A stretch of 64,000 nucleotides of DNA, taken from Cohnella sp. SGD-V74. GTDB taxonomy: Bacteria; Bacillota; Bacilli; Paenibacillales; Paenibacillaceae. The notes below the pieces were generated by a model. The model ran no database searches, was not told where the DNA came from, and worked only from the letters and a program-made list of their open reading frames with translations. The stretch covers positions 62,001-126,000 of the forward strand of contig NZ_PVYW01000008.1 in the NCBI RefSeq assembly GCF_003001675.1. The letters run 5' to 3'. Position numbers and translations under genes: made by a program. Position 1 is the first letter of the stretch, and each line of letters opens with the position of its first letter. Of the stretch, positions 50,723 through 62,964 are shown piece by piece.

Positions 50723-52285
50723 ATGCGCAAGGTGATGGTGGTCGACGACGAGAAGTGGGTCCGGCGCGGGCTCATCCAATCGATCCCTTGGGAGCGGTTG
50801 GGCCTCCTGCTGGCCGGCGAGGCGGCGGACGGACAGGACGCGTACGAGATGGCGCTGGAGCAGAAGCCGGACCTGCTTTTCCTGGACATGAGGATGCCCG
50901 GCCTGGACGGCAAGGAGCTGCTGGCGCGGCTGGACGCCGAGCTGCCGGAGCTGCTTACGATCGTCGTCAGCGGCTATTCGGATTTCGAATATACGAAGCA
51001 GGCGATCCGCCACCGCGCCTTCGATTATTTGCTTAAGCCGGTCAAGAAGGAGGAGCTCGCCGACGTGCTGGACAAGGCGATGGCGGAGCTCGACCGGAGG
51101 GAGGAGCAGCGGAGGATGGCCGCGGAGAGCCGGCAGGACGACGGCTGGTTCCGCGACCTGTTGCTGGAGCGCGCGGAAGCGCCGGCTTCGTGGACGGGCT
51201 TGTCGACGGCCGTCTTCGTCGCCCGAGCCGACCGATACGGGGAGGACGGGGGGGACGCGGATACGCTGCGCGTCTTGCGGGAGAAGCTCGTTCGGGAACG
51301 GACGTTTTATTTCGGCGGGGAGTGGGAGCTGGCGCTGTCTCCGGCTCCGGACGGCGGTCCGGAAACGGTCGGGGCCGTCGCCGCGCGCAATCTGGCTCCG
51401 GGAGAGCTGAACCGGCTGCTTGCCGCCGCCCAGGCCGAGTGGAAGCGAATGGACGGCGTCGGCCGCAGCATCGGTGTCAGCGAGGCAGCGCCGGCGGAGG
51501 CGAACTGCCTGCGGAAGGCTTACGCTCAAGCGCAAGCCGCGCTAGCCGGACGCAGGCTTCGTGCGCAAGAGGCGCTCTTGTTCGCGGGGGCGTGCGAAGG
51601 CGCGCCCGCGGCGGAGCCTTATCCGCAGAAGCGGGAGCAGGCGTTCCTGCTTGCGCTGCAGATGGGCAGCCGGGAAGAAGCCGGGCGGGAATTCGACCTG
51701 CTGATGGCTTCCCTCTGCGGAGAGTCGGCGACGGTGGACCGGATGCAGCGGGGAGCGATCCTGCTCGTCCACGCGCTGGAGCGCCAGCTGCGCGCCAACG
51801 ATTCCAGTCTGGAGATCGTCTGCGGGAAACATCCGCTGGAGCTGACGGAAGCGCTGCGGCGCAGAGTCGATCCGGATTCCGTGCAGGCGCTGTTCGAGAA
51901 CGAGATCATTCCGGCCGCGCTGGCCGCGGCGGAGAGACAAGGGGCGACGCAAGGGGAGCGGATCGTCCGCGAGGTTCTGAAGCTGATCGAGGCGCATTTC
52001 GACCAGCCGCTGTCGTTGCAGCATATCGCGGAAAGCCGGTTCGTCAACCCCGACTATTTGAGCCGCCTGTTCAAGAAAACGACCGGCCACAACTTCGTCG
52101 ATTATTTGACCGATATACGCATCCGCAAGGCGATGGAGCTGATGCGGGTGCCGACTTATAAAAACTACGAGATCGCCCGGAAAGTCGGGTACGAGGACTA
52201 TCGATATTTCAGCCAGATTTTCAAGAAGAAGACCGGCAAGACGATCGGGGAATTCCGCAGCGAATTCGTCTCCGGGAAAACGTGA
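50723..52285 (+). CDS. YesN-type response regulator (REC + long linker + AraC domain)
   Basis: A 520-residue regulator behind AAAAGGAGGAGG. The receiver has phosphoacceptor D55 (LLFLDMRMPGLDG) and the conserved Lys in LLKPVKKEEL. A ~270-residue middle region, rich in Ala, Glu and Arg, is typical of long YesN proteins. The AraC double HTH is at ~415-515 (LSLQHIAESRFVNPDYLSRLFK and VGYEDYRYFSQIFKKKTGKT). It pairs with the kinase at 45.5 kb and probably activates this operon. Confidence 0.94.
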   Translation: MRKVMVVDDEKWVRRGLIQSIPWERLGLLLAGEAADGQDAYEMALEQKPDLLFLDMRMPGLDGKELLARLDAELPELLTIVVSGYSDFEYTKQAIRHRAFDYLLKPVKKEELADVLDKAMAELDRREEQRRMAAESRQDDGWFRDLLLERAEAPASWTGLSTAVFVARADRYGEDGGDADTLRVLREKLVRERTFYFGGEWELALSPAPDGGPETVGAVAARNLAPGELNRLLAAAQAEWKRMDGVGRSIGVSEAAPAEANCLRKAYAQAQAALAGRRLRAQEALLFAGACEGAPAAEPYPQKREQAFLLALQMGSREEAGREFDLLMASLCGESATVDRMQRGAILLVHALERQLRANDSSLEIVCGKHPLELTEALRRRVDPDSVQALFENEIIPAALAAAERQGATQGERIVREVLKLIEAHFDQPLSLQHIAESRFVNPDYLSRLFKKTTGHNFVDYLTDIRIRKAMELMRVPTYKNYEIARKVGYEDYRYFSQIFKKKTGKTIGEFRSEFVSGKT

Positions 52286-52331
52286 ACGAAACGATACAGG
52301 CACGAGAAGCATGGAAGAGGAGAGATGGAAC

Positions 52332-54056
52332 ATGGCAAAACGACTGATTCCCGATACGCTGATGCTGGAGGAACGGGCCGGACACGCGCTGAACGCGATG
52401 GCGGGCATGTCCGATCCGGATTTTCACGGCTATCCTTTTTTCGCCGCCAACCTGATGTCCGATCCGGCCAACATGACGCACGGGGACTGGGATTTCGGCT
52501 CGTCGCACGGACGGATGATCGACGGCATGATTTTGGCCCGACACATGTCGGGAGAGACGCTGGGCGAGGAGATCGAGGCCAAGTACCGCGAAAATCTGCT
52601 GACGTTCTTCAAGGAAGACGGACTGAGCTACCGGCAGCACAATCCGAATTTCGACTGGGAGCAGAATGCGAACCTGATCGACCAGCGGGCCGTCATTCTG
52701 TCGCTTACGACCTGGTACATGACGACCGGCGATCCGAAGGTCAAGGAAGCGGCCGACCGCCACGTGGCCGCGCTGAAGCGGATCGCGATCAAGGAGCGCG
52801 AGGTATGGTACTATCCCGCATCGGAGTACAAGGAAGGCGGCTGGCCTTCGCGCAACGCCGCGCTGCTCCGGCTTGCCCCGGATCCGGCCGCGTTCTGCGG
52901 ACGGCTCATCATGCCGCTGCTCAAATATCACGAAGTGACGGGCAGCAAGGACGCTTTCGAGCTGTGCCGGTTCTTCACGGCGCTGATCGTCGAGCGAAGC
53001 GGCGTATTCAACGCGGACGGCAGCTTTAACGACGCGCTGGCGTACCGCAGCGGCCACTTCCATACCCGCCTCGGCACGCTCGACGCGATTGCGCGCTTCG
53101 GCGAGTTCACGGCCGACGCCAAGCTGATCGCCTGGGTCGAGAAGAGCTATGCGTGGGCGCTGACCAAGTGCACCGCGTTCGGGTGGACGCCGGGCGATCT
53201 GAAGGAGCAGGCGTACGAGCACGAAACTTGCTCGCTCGTCGATCTGATCGCGACCGGAATTACGCTGGCCAAGAACGGCTACACGAAATATTGGGGAACG
53301 GTGGAGCGGTTCCTGCGCAATCACTTGACGGAGTCGCAGCTGCTCGACCTCGATTGGGTGAAGGAGACGGACGACAAGTCGGGCAACATACCGGGCCATA
53401 TCAGCTATACCGACGTCGCCAAGCGCACCCGGGGCGCGTTCGCCGGCTACTCCGCCCCGAACGACTTCTGCTGCGATGTCAACCACGGCCGCGGCCACAC
53501 GAACGACCTGCAAATCTGCTGCCTCGGCTCCGGCACCCGCGGCCTGTACATGGGCTGGAGCAATACGATCACCGAGCGCGGCGGCAGCGTTAGCGTCAAC
53601 TTCCTGCTGAACCGCGGCTCCGTCTGGCTAGACGTCGACAGCTATTTGCCGCATGAAGGAAAAGTCGTGCTGTACGTGAACAAGGACATTGCCGAGCTGC
53701 GAATCCGCATTCCGGAGTGGGCCGGCTACACGAAGGTCAACATCGTCCGCGAGCGCGGCGGCAGCGTCTCGGAAGGGCGCGGCATGGACCCGAGCAGCTG
53801 GATCAACGAACACTTCCTGCTGCTGGGCGAAGCTTTCGAAGGGGAGACGATTACGGTGACGTTCCCGCTGGATACCCGCACGACCGTCGAGACGGCGATC
53901 GGCCAGACGTTCCTGACCCAGTGGCGCGGCGACGACGTCGTCGGCATCTCGCCGGAGGGACGCTACCATCCGTTCTACAGCGGACGCAAGGTGTACGATG
54001 CCGCTCCGATGCGCGAGGGCGACTATCGGCGGCTGGATAACGAGATCGTATGGTAA
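52332..54056 (+). CDS. GH127-like glycoside hydrolase
   Basis: A 574-residue cytoplasmic protein; the start at 52332 has AGGAGAG nine bases upstream. An (alpha/alpha)6 barrel is followed by beta-sandwich domains (KVVLYVNKDIAELRIRIPEWAGY is the jelly-roll block shared with GH127 enzymes). The zinc/cysteine catalytic centre of GH127 appears to be present: E298 and C300 in HETCS, and the C396-C397 pair in ICCLGSG. An extra pair, C380-C381, occurs in FCCDVNHG. GH127 includes beta-L-arabinofuranosidases and an aceric acid hydrolase of rhamnogalacturonan-II breakdown. The overall sequence is divergent, so the substrate is open. Confidence 0.8.
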   Translation: MAKRLIPDTLMLEERAGHALNAMAGMSDPDFHGYPFFAANLMSDPANMTHGDWDFGSSHGRMIDGMILARHMSGETLGEEIEAKYRENLLTFFKEDGLSYRQHNPNFDWEQNANLIDQRAVILSLTTWYMTTGDPKVKEAADRHVAALKRIAIKEREVWYYPASEYKEGGWPSRNAALLRLAPDPAAFCGRLIMPLLKYHEVTGSKDAFELCRFFTALIVERSGVFNADGSFNDALAYRSGHFHTRLGTLDAIARFGEFTADAKLIAWVEKSYAWALTKCTAFGWTPGDLKEQAYEHETCSLVDLIATGITLAKNGYTKYWGTVERFLRNHLTESQLLDLDWVKETDDKSGNIPGHISYTDVAKRTRGAFAGYSAPNDFCCDVNHGRGHTNDLQICCLGSGTRGLYMGWSNTITERGGSVSVNFLLNRGSVWLDVDSYLPHEGKVVLYVNKDIAELRIRIPEWAGYTKVNIVRERGGSVSEGRGMDPSSWINEHFLLLGEAFEGETITVTFPLDTRTTVETAIGQTFLTQWRGDDVVGISPEGRYHPFYSGRKVYDAAPMREGDYRRLDNEIVW

Positions 54057-54105
54057 GGGGCGGAACGCCGTCCTGCCTAGAGCTTTATAAAGGAGGATTC
54101 AGACG

Positions 54106-54828
54106 ATGAAAACCGTCGTTGCCGTATATACCGGCCAAGGGCTGGCCGATCCGCTGAAGGCCGTATTCCGGGAAGTGCTGCCGGACGTGCGGCTCGTCAA
54201 CCTCATCGACGATTCCCTCATCGGGGACGTCGTCAAGGCGGGACATATCCCGCCGGGAGTCGCTCGCAGGCTCGTGCAGTATTTCCATAACGGCGAGGAG
54301 ATCGGAGCCGACGTCATCCTGAATACGTGCTCGTCGGTCGGCGAAGTCGCCGACGAGGCGCGCAAGCTGATCGGCGTCCCGATCGTCAAGATCGACGACG
54401 CGATGGCCGCGAAGGCGGCCGCGGCTTACGACCGCGTCGCCGTGCTGGCTACGCTGCCGTCGACGCTGCAGCCGACGATGCGCCTGATCGAGAAGAAAGC
54501 GGCCGAGCTGGGACGCGACGTCAAGCTCGTCAACGGACTGGCTGAAGGGGCGTTCGAGGCGCTGACCGGCGGCAAGCCAGAGGAGCATGACCGGATTCTG
54601 CTCGAGACCGCGCTTCGCGTCGCGCGGGATGCGGACGTGATCGTACTCGCGCAAGGCTCGATGGCTCGGATGGAGAAGGCTTTGGCCGCGGAGACGGGCA
54701 AGCCGGTGCTGTCCAGCCCGCGGCTCGGCGTCGAGCAGGTGAAGATGACGCTGGAGAAGCTGAGCCGGGGGGAGACGGTCGGAAAGCCGGTCTTCGGCGA
54801 GGGCGGCGATCTGCCGCCGGTATGCTGA
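54106..54828 (+). CDS. Asp/Glu racemase superfamily protein lacking the second active-site cysteine
   Basis: A 240-residue alpha/beta protein behind AAAGGAGGA. It has the first catalytic Cys (C75 in LNTCSSVGE) and the superfamily pattern VAVLATLPSTLQPT. The expected second Cys, in a GCT/GCS motif near residue 185, is replaced by AQGSM (S185). A one-cysteine active site is seen in arylmalonate decarboxylases and some isomerases of this fold, so it is probably not a plain racemase. Lying just upstream of the RuBisCO-like and DUF1537 genes, it may act on a branched sugar acid (inference). Confidence 0.85.
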   Translation: MKTVVAVYTGQGLADPLKAVFREVLPDVRLVNLIDDSLIGDVVKAGHIPPGVARRLVQYFHNGEEIGADVILNTCSSVGEVADEARKLIGVPIVKIDDAMAAKAAAAYDRVAVLATLPSTLQPTMRLIEKKAAELGRDVKLVNGLAEGAFEALTGGKPEEHDRILLETALRVARDADVIVLAQGSMARMEKALAAETGKPVLSSPRLGVEQVKMTLEKLSRGETVGKPVFGEGGDLPPVC

Positions 54829-54877
54829 GAGACGGCGCGGGAGTCGAAATCGCGGGAGGATTTAGGGGGAACGGAAC

Positions 54878-56137
54878 ATGAGCGAAGAACGCGTCAAGGC
54901 GGTCTATTTGGCGGAAACGCCGTATTCGCTGGAGAAGGCGGCGCAGATCATCGCGGGGGAGCAGTCGACGGGAACGTTCACGGCGGTGCCCGGCGAGACG
55001 GATACGTTAAAGGAGCGGCATGCCGCCAGAGTGGAGGCGATCGAGGCGCTGGAGGAGGCGGAAGCCCCCTCCCTGCCCGGCGCGAAGCTGCCGCAGGGAC
55101 ACGACGGCAAGTATCGGAGAGGTTATGTGACGGTGTCGTTCCCGCTGCATAACTTCGGCCCGTCGATCCCGAACCTGATGTCGGCGGTGGCGGGCAATCT
55201 GTACGAGCTGCGGGAGCTGTCGGGCCTTCGGCTCGTCGATCTGGAGCTGCCGGCTTCTTTTGCGAAGCGGTATCCGGGGCCGAAATTCGGCATCGAAGGC
55301 ACGCGGAGGCTGACCGGCGTCTACGGACGCCCGATTCTCGGGACGATCGTGAAGCCGAGCGTCGGGCTGTCGCCGGAGGAGCTCGGCAAGCTGGTATACG
55401 AGCTGGCGCTGGCCGGCATGGATTTTATCAAGGACGACGAGCTGAACGCCGATCCGCCGTATTTTCCGTTGGAGCTGAAGGTGAAGACGGTGATGGAGGC
55501 GGTGGAGCGCGCTGCGGACGTCACCGGGCGCAAGCTGATGTACGCGTTCAACATTACCGGGGACATCGACGAGCTCAAGGCCAATCACGATCTGGTCGTC
55601 CGGGCCGGCGGAACGTGCGTGATGGTCAGTATATTAAGCGTCGGGCTGGCCGGCCTGGCTTATTTGAACGGCTACAGCGAAGTGCCGATTCATGGCCACC
55701 GCAACCAGTGGGGCATGCTGACGCGGGCGCCGCTGCTCGGCTTCGAGTTTGCCGCCTATCAGAAGCTTTGCCGGCTGGCCGGGGCGGATCAGTTGCACGT
55801 CAACGGGCTGAACAGCAAGTTCTACGAGAGCAACGAGTCGGTGCTGCGCTCGATCAAGGCGTGCACGACTCCGCTGTTCGGAGGTTATGAGGCGATGCCT
55901 GTCGTGTCTTCGGCTCAGTGGGCGGGAACGGCCCCGGCCACCTACGAGGCGACCGGCAGCGTCGACGTCATGCATCTGGCCGGCGGCGGAATGCTCGCCC
56001 ATCCGGACGGACCCGCGGCGGGCTTCGAGAGTATGAAGCTTGGCTGGGAGGCGGCGGTTCAGGGCATTCCGCTGGACCGGTACGCGCTTGAGCATCCGAT
56101 CCTGCAGCGGGCCATCGACAAATACGGAAAGGGCTGA
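54878..56137 (+). CDS. RuBisCO-like protein (form IV), candidate 3-oxo-isoapionate-4-phosphate decarboxylase or transcarboxylase
   Basis: A 419-residue RuBisCO large-chain-type protein behind TTTAGGGGGAACGG. Active-site blocks line up with RuBisCO: K159 in GTIVKPSVG (K175), K185-D187-E188 in GMDFIKDDE (carbamate Lys201 and metal ligands), IHGHRNQWGM (the HAHRA region), and loop 6 as VNGLNSKFYES in place of HGGTVVGKLE. The carbamylatable Lys and metal ligands are kept but loop 6 differs, so it does not fix CO2. Its direct partner is a DUF1537 kinase. In known apionate pathways that pair phosphorylates 3-oxo-isoapionate and then decarboxylates it. The main alternative is a methylthioribulose-phosphate enzyme, for which no neighbour speaks. 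Confidence 0.9.
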   Translation: MSEERVKAVYLAETPYSLEKAAQIIAGEQSTGTFTAVPGETDTLKERHAARVEAIEALEEAEAPSLPGAKLPQGHDGKYRRGYVTVSFPLHNFGPSIPNLMSAVAGNLYELRELSGLRLVDLELPASFAKRYPGPKFGIEGTRRLTGVYGRPILGTIVKPSVGLSPEELGKLVYELALAGMDFIKDDELNADPPYFPLELKVKTVMEAVERAADVTGRKLMYAFNITGDIDELKANHDLVVRAGGTCVMVSILSVGLAGLAYLNGYSEVPIHGHRNQWGMLTRAPLLGFEFAAYQKLCRLAGADQLHVNGLNSKFYESNESVLRSIKACTTPLFGGYEAMPVVSSAQWAGTAPATYEATGSVDVMHLAGGGMLAHPDGPAAGFESMKLGWEAAVQGIPLDRYALEHPILQRAIDKYGKG

Positions 56138-56144
56138 TCGCGGG

Positions 56145-57548
56145 ATGAATGCGAACGATGCGGGGCATGAGGCTGCCGGAAAGAGTCGGCCGATCTGTTA
56201 TTACGGCGACGACTTTACCGGATCGACGGACGTGCTGGAGGCGTTGTTCCGCTCCGGGATGAAGCCGGTGCTGTTTCTGGAGCCGCCGACGGGCGAGCAG
56301 TTGGGCGGCCGGTTCGCTTGGGCGGACGCCTTCGGCGTAGCCGGTGTCGGCCGGTCGATGTCCCCGGAAGAGATGGAGCGCGAATTGCGGCCGATCTTCG
56401 AAACGCTGAAGGGCGCGGGAGCGTCAATCGTGCATTACAAAATCTGTTCGACGTTCGATTCCTCTCCGGACACGGGCAGCATCGGCAAAGCGGCGGAGAT
56501 CGGCCGGCAGGTGTTCGGCGGGCGCTATGTTCCGCTGCTCGTCGGCGTGCCGTATTTGGGCCGATATACGTTGTTCGGCCAGCATTTCGCGACGGCGGGA
56601 GACAAGGTACACCGGCTTGATCGCCATCCGACGATGTCGCGTCATCCGGTAACGCCGATGGACGAGGCGGATCTGCTGCTTCATCTGTCGGGGCAGACCT
56701 CGCTGCGCTCGTCGCTGATGGACATTCTGGCGCTTGACGGCGAGCTCGGGGACGTCCGACTCCGGCTGGAGGCGCTGCTGCGGGACGAGGCGCCGGATAT
56801 CGTGCTGTTCGACGCGTTCGACGAGAAGCGGCTGCGGACGGTCGGCCGATTGATGCTGGAGGAGGCGGCTGAGCGTCCCGAGTCGCTGTTTGTCATCGGC
56901 TCGTCGGGCGTCGAGTATGCGCTCGGCGGGTGTTGGTCGGAGAAGGGCGCTGCTTCGGAAGCGTCGGTTCGGGAGGCGTCGGTCGGCCCTGTCGACCGAC
57001 TGCTCGTCGTCTCCGGGAGCTGTTCGCCGGTCACGGAGAAGCAGATCGCCGAGGCGACGGAAGCCGGCTTCGCCGGCATTCGTGTGCCGGTGCACGAGTT
57101 GATCCGCCCGGAGCTTGCGGGCGGGGCGAGAAGTCGGCTGCTGCAGGAGGCCAGGGAGGCGCTCCTCACCGGCCGGAATGTCGTGCTGTATTCCGCTTCC
57201 GGACCGGCCGATCCGAGCATCGCGGAGCTGCGCCTGGCGCTGGAGAACCAAGGTTTGCGGGCGGAGGACAGCAGCCGAGTGCTGGGGGCCGAGCTGGGTT
57301 CGCTTACCCGGGCGCTGGTCGAGGAAGCGGGACTGTCCCGCGTGCTGATCGCCGGCGGGGATACGTCCGGGTACGTCGCGCGGGAGCTCGGCATTTACGC
57401 GCTGGAGTGCGTATCCGCGCTAGCTCCGGGAGCTCCGCTCTGCCGGGCGTTCTCGAACGAGGCAGCGCTGGACGGCCTGGAGCTCGTGCTTAAGGGCGGC
57501 CAGGTCGGAGGAGAACGCTTTTTCGAACGGGTGCTTCGGGGGAATTGA
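56145..57548 (+). CDS. DUF1537 family four-carbon/branched sugar-acid kinase (candidate 3-oxo-isoapionate kinase)
   Basis: A 467-residue kinase; ATG at 56145 is seven bases after the RuBisCO-like gene. The N-terminal substrate domain starts with ICYYGDDFTGSTDVLEAL (about 16-33), the hallmark of the family, and has HYKICSTFDSSPDTGSIGKA. The C-terminal nucleotide-binding domain has LLVVSGSCSPVTEKQI and VLIAGGDTSGYVARELG. Relatives phosphorylate threonate, erythronate, 3-oxo-tetronates or 3-oxo-isoapionate. The adjacent RuBisCO-like gene favours the last (inference). Confidence 0.9.
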   Translation: MNANDAGHEAAGKSRPICYYGDDFTGSTDVLEALFRSGMKPVLFLEPPTGEQLGGRFAWADAFGVAGVGRSMSPEEMERELRPIFETLKGAGASIVHYKICSTFDSSPDTGSIGKAAEIGRQVFGGRYVPLLVGVPYLGRYTLFGQHFATAGDKVHRLDRHPTMSRHPVTPMDEADLLLHLSGQTSLRSSLMDILALDGELGDVRLRLEALLRDEAPDIVLFDAFDEKRLRTVGRLMLEEAAERPESLFVIGSSGVEYALGGCWSEKGAASEASVREASVGPVDRLLVVSGSCSPVTEKQIAEATEAGFAGIRVPVHELIRPELAGGARSRLLQEAREALLTGRNVVLYSASGPADPSIAELRLALENQGLRAEDSSRVLGAELGSLTRALVEEAGLSRVLIAGGDTSGYVARELGIYALECVSALAPGAPLCRAFSNEAALDGLELVLKGGQVGGERFFERVLRGN

Positions 57549-57555
57549 CGAATGA

Positions 57556-60903
<3,348 letters not shown>

Positions 60904-60970
60904 ATTCAGGATTTTCTTGGTCCCCACGAGACATCGAATTTTCAAGCAGTAATCTTCTTAATACGCAAAC

Positions 60971-61004
60971 AAACAGCGCTCTTCTAGGGGCGCTGTTTCT
61001 TTTC
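60971..61004 (+). terminator. Rho-independent terminator after the GH2 gene
   Basis: AAACAGCGC pairs with GCGCTGTTT around a 10-base loop, followed by a T-rich tail (TTTCTTTTC). It ends the operon that starts at 45.5 kb. Confidence 0.8.
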
Positions 61005-61036
61005 GGAGTGCAAATGGCGACAGGACCTACATCCTG

Positions 61037-61203
61037 ATTTCAATCCATGCTCCCCAAGAGAGGAGCGACTTGCTTCAGTCGCCCGGTATCCGGCCGGGAC
61101 GGTGTTTCAATCCACGCTCCCCCCAGGAGGAGCGACTAAGCGACGTAGTTCGAAATTGCCGTCACTTGACGTTTCAATCCACGCTCCCCCCAGGAGGAGC
61201 GAC
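61037..61203 (-). CRISPR. CRISPR array 3: three repeats, two spacers (variant I-C-like repeat)
   Basis: Repeats of 33 bases lie at 61037-61069 (variant), 61104-61136 and 61171-61203. They begin GTTTCAATCCACGCTCCCC and end GGAGGAGCGAC, so the loop differs from arrays 1 and 2 (CCCCAGGA in place of CGCGAA) while the ends are the same. Both spacers are 34 bases. A leader-like sequence lies to the right, so transcription is leftward here too. The array is 41 kb from array 2 and has no cas genes beside it. Confidence 0.92.
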
Positions 61204-61371
61204 AGCGCCACACTTGAGCCCTTGCCCCGCAAGGGATTCGGGGCTCGAAAGTGCGAATCGGTATTTTTGAAGCGAAAATGAGGTACAAAAATGGCATGAA
61301 GAGCCGAGACCCCTTGTGCAGCAAGAAGTGCGAATCCTCTAGGGAAATCATGTGAGCTTGGGGTTCGCACC
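61204..61371 (-). promoter_or_regulatory. CRISPR leader of array 3
   Basis: 168 bases adjoin the last repeat. They keep the order and most bases of the leaders of arrays 1 and 2 (GAGCCCTTGCCC, GTGCGAATCGGTATTTTT, GTGAGCTTGGGGTTCGCACC) but with more substitutions. Confidence 0.85.
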
Positions 61372-61456
61372 CAATCGGTCAGTTGACGTCTCTATTATAA
61401 GCTTATCTGGGATAATGTGTAAGGGGATAGACGTTCACTCCTTTTCGCTTTAGGAA

Positions 61457-61485
61457 TTGACTTATAAAAATATATTGAATATATT
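61457..61485 (+). promoter_or_regulatory. Promoter overlapped by a perfect palindromic operator
   Basis: TTGACT (61457-61462), a 17-base spacer and TATATT (61480-61485) make a strong promoter pointing toward the GntR regulator gene. The perfect odd palindrome AATATATTGAATATATT (61469-61485) covers the spacer and -10. A 15-of-17 match lies at 62972-62988, before the next gene. The stretch 61486-61713 shows only AT-rich sequence, with TATAAT at 61671-61676 as a possible second start. Confidence 0.65.
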
Positions 61486-61713
61486 TAAATATGAACTACA
61501 ATAAGTTCGACAAATGTTCTAACGATTCCGCAGGAAATTTGTTTTTACGATAGGGGAAAAAGTCGATTTTATGCGAAAAATGGTCGTTGAATACGGCGCG
61601 GGATAGGCTGGAATACCCGTTCTTGAGGGCTTTGGCGATGGATCTCTGGTTGCTCTTTGCCAATAAGGAATATAATATATATTACATATACCGCTATGGG
61701 ATTGGTGATTACG

Positions 61714-62868
61714 ATGAGCACGAACGAGCGCGTCCCGCTGTATCAGCAAATACAGGACTATATCCGGGATATTATCGCTGTGGAAGAAATGAAGAGCGGC
61801 GACCGGATTCCTACGGAGAAAGAGCTGATGGAGCGGTTCCAGGTCAGTAAAATCACGGTGGCCAACGCTTTGACCGGGTTGGCCAACGAACAGGTCATTA
61901 CCCGCGTGCCCGGGAAGGGGAGCTTCGTGGCGGACAGAGGGGCGAAGCAGGGAGCGCCGTCGTCCGCCGTTGCCGTGCAAAGCCGGGAGGTCGGCGAAGG
62001 ACGGGCGCGCACGGGATTGATCGGCCTGGTGATGCCGTCCATCGACGATTACTTCGCCATTCGGCTGATCGAGGGCATACAGCGCACGCTCGAAGCGGAA
62101 GGCTACAGGAGCATGATTGTGCTGTCCAGCGGGAAGATCGAGAAGGAGAAGGCGGCCATCAAGGAGCTGAAGGCGCTCGGGGCGGAAGGGCTGCTTATTT
62201 TCCCGGTGGACGAGGAGCACTATAACGAGGAAATTCTTAGCATGAAGTTCGAAGGGTTCCCGTTCGTTCTGATGGACAGGCATCTTCCTGGCGTCGAGAC
62301 GCATTTCATCGCTTCGGACGGCCGGCAGGGCGTTCGCCTCGCGATCGACCATCTCTGGGAGCTCGGACACCGCGAGATTGCCATCTGTTCCGATTCCCCG
62401 CTGATGACCGTAACGGTGCAGGAGAGGATCGAGGGGTACATCACGGCTCTGAAGGACAAGGGCGCGCTGATCAATCCGGCCCATATGATTACCGGGTTTA
62501 CGCTGGCCGAGAGCTTGAAGGAATCGGAAGGACATCCGTTGTTCCGCTATATCCGCAACCGGATGGCGACCGCCTACATCTCCTTGAACGGCAGGCTGGG
62601 CGTGCATATTTACCAGATGGCGCGGCAAGCGGGACTAGACGTGCCGGGCGACGTGTCGATCGTGAGCTTCGACGACCCGACGTCGATCGTGGAGGAGTTC
62701 AGCATTTTCACCCATATCAACCAGTTCGAGAGAGAGATGGGCGTCAAGGCGGCGAGCAAGCTGCTTGAGGTCATCCGCGGGGATCGGAACGCGAAGCATT
62801 TCGACAAAACGCTGATCGAACCAAGGTTGGTCATTCGTCAGACGTCCGGCTCGAACCGGCAGCGTTAA
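61714..62868 (+). CDS. GntR/LacI hybrid transcriptional regulator (AraR type)
   Basis: A 384-residue regulator. The GntR winged helix lies at ~5-70 (VPLYQQIQDYIRDII, PTEKELMERFQVSKITVANALTGLANEQVI, RVPGKGSFV). A LacI-type sugar-binding domain occupies ~95-375 (TGLIGLVMPSIDDYFAIRLIEGI, VSIVSFDDPTSI). This is the AraR architecture. ATG at 61714 (MSTNERVPLYQQ) is preferred for its match to the family start; its ribosome site is weak (GGTGAT) and ATG 61696 is possible. Palindromes before this gene and the next suggest that it controls both. Confidence 0.9.
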   Translation: MSTNERVPLYQQIQDYIRDIIAVEEMKSGDRIPTEKELMERFQVSKITVANALTGLANEQVITRVPGKGSFVADRGAKQGAPSSAVAVQSREVGEGRARTGLIGLVMPSIDDYFAIRLIEGIQRTLEAEGYRSMIVLSSGKIEKEKAAIKELKALGAEGLLIFPVDEEHYNEEILSMKFEGFPFVLMDRHLPGVETHFIASDGRQGVRLAIDHLWELGHREIAICSDSPLMTVTVQERIEGYITALKDKGALINPAHMITGFTLAESLKESEGHPLFRYIRNRMATAYISLNGRLGVHIYQMARQAGLDVPGDVSIVSFDDPTSIVEEFSIFTHINQFEREMGVKAASKLLEVIRGDRNAKHFDKTLIEPRLVIRQTSGSNRQR

Positions 62869-62964
62869 GCGGCGCGAAGATCGTTGCGATAACTTGAATA
62901 GCAAGGAGAACGATGGGAGGCAGCCTTTCCGAATGAGGGGCGCCTGCCTATTTTTTTGATTATT

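Noticed and set aside
54878..56137. True carbon-fixing RuBisCO
   Set aside because: Loop 6 and other substrate residues differ, no small subunit or phosphoribulokinase is present, and the partner is a DUF1537 kinase.
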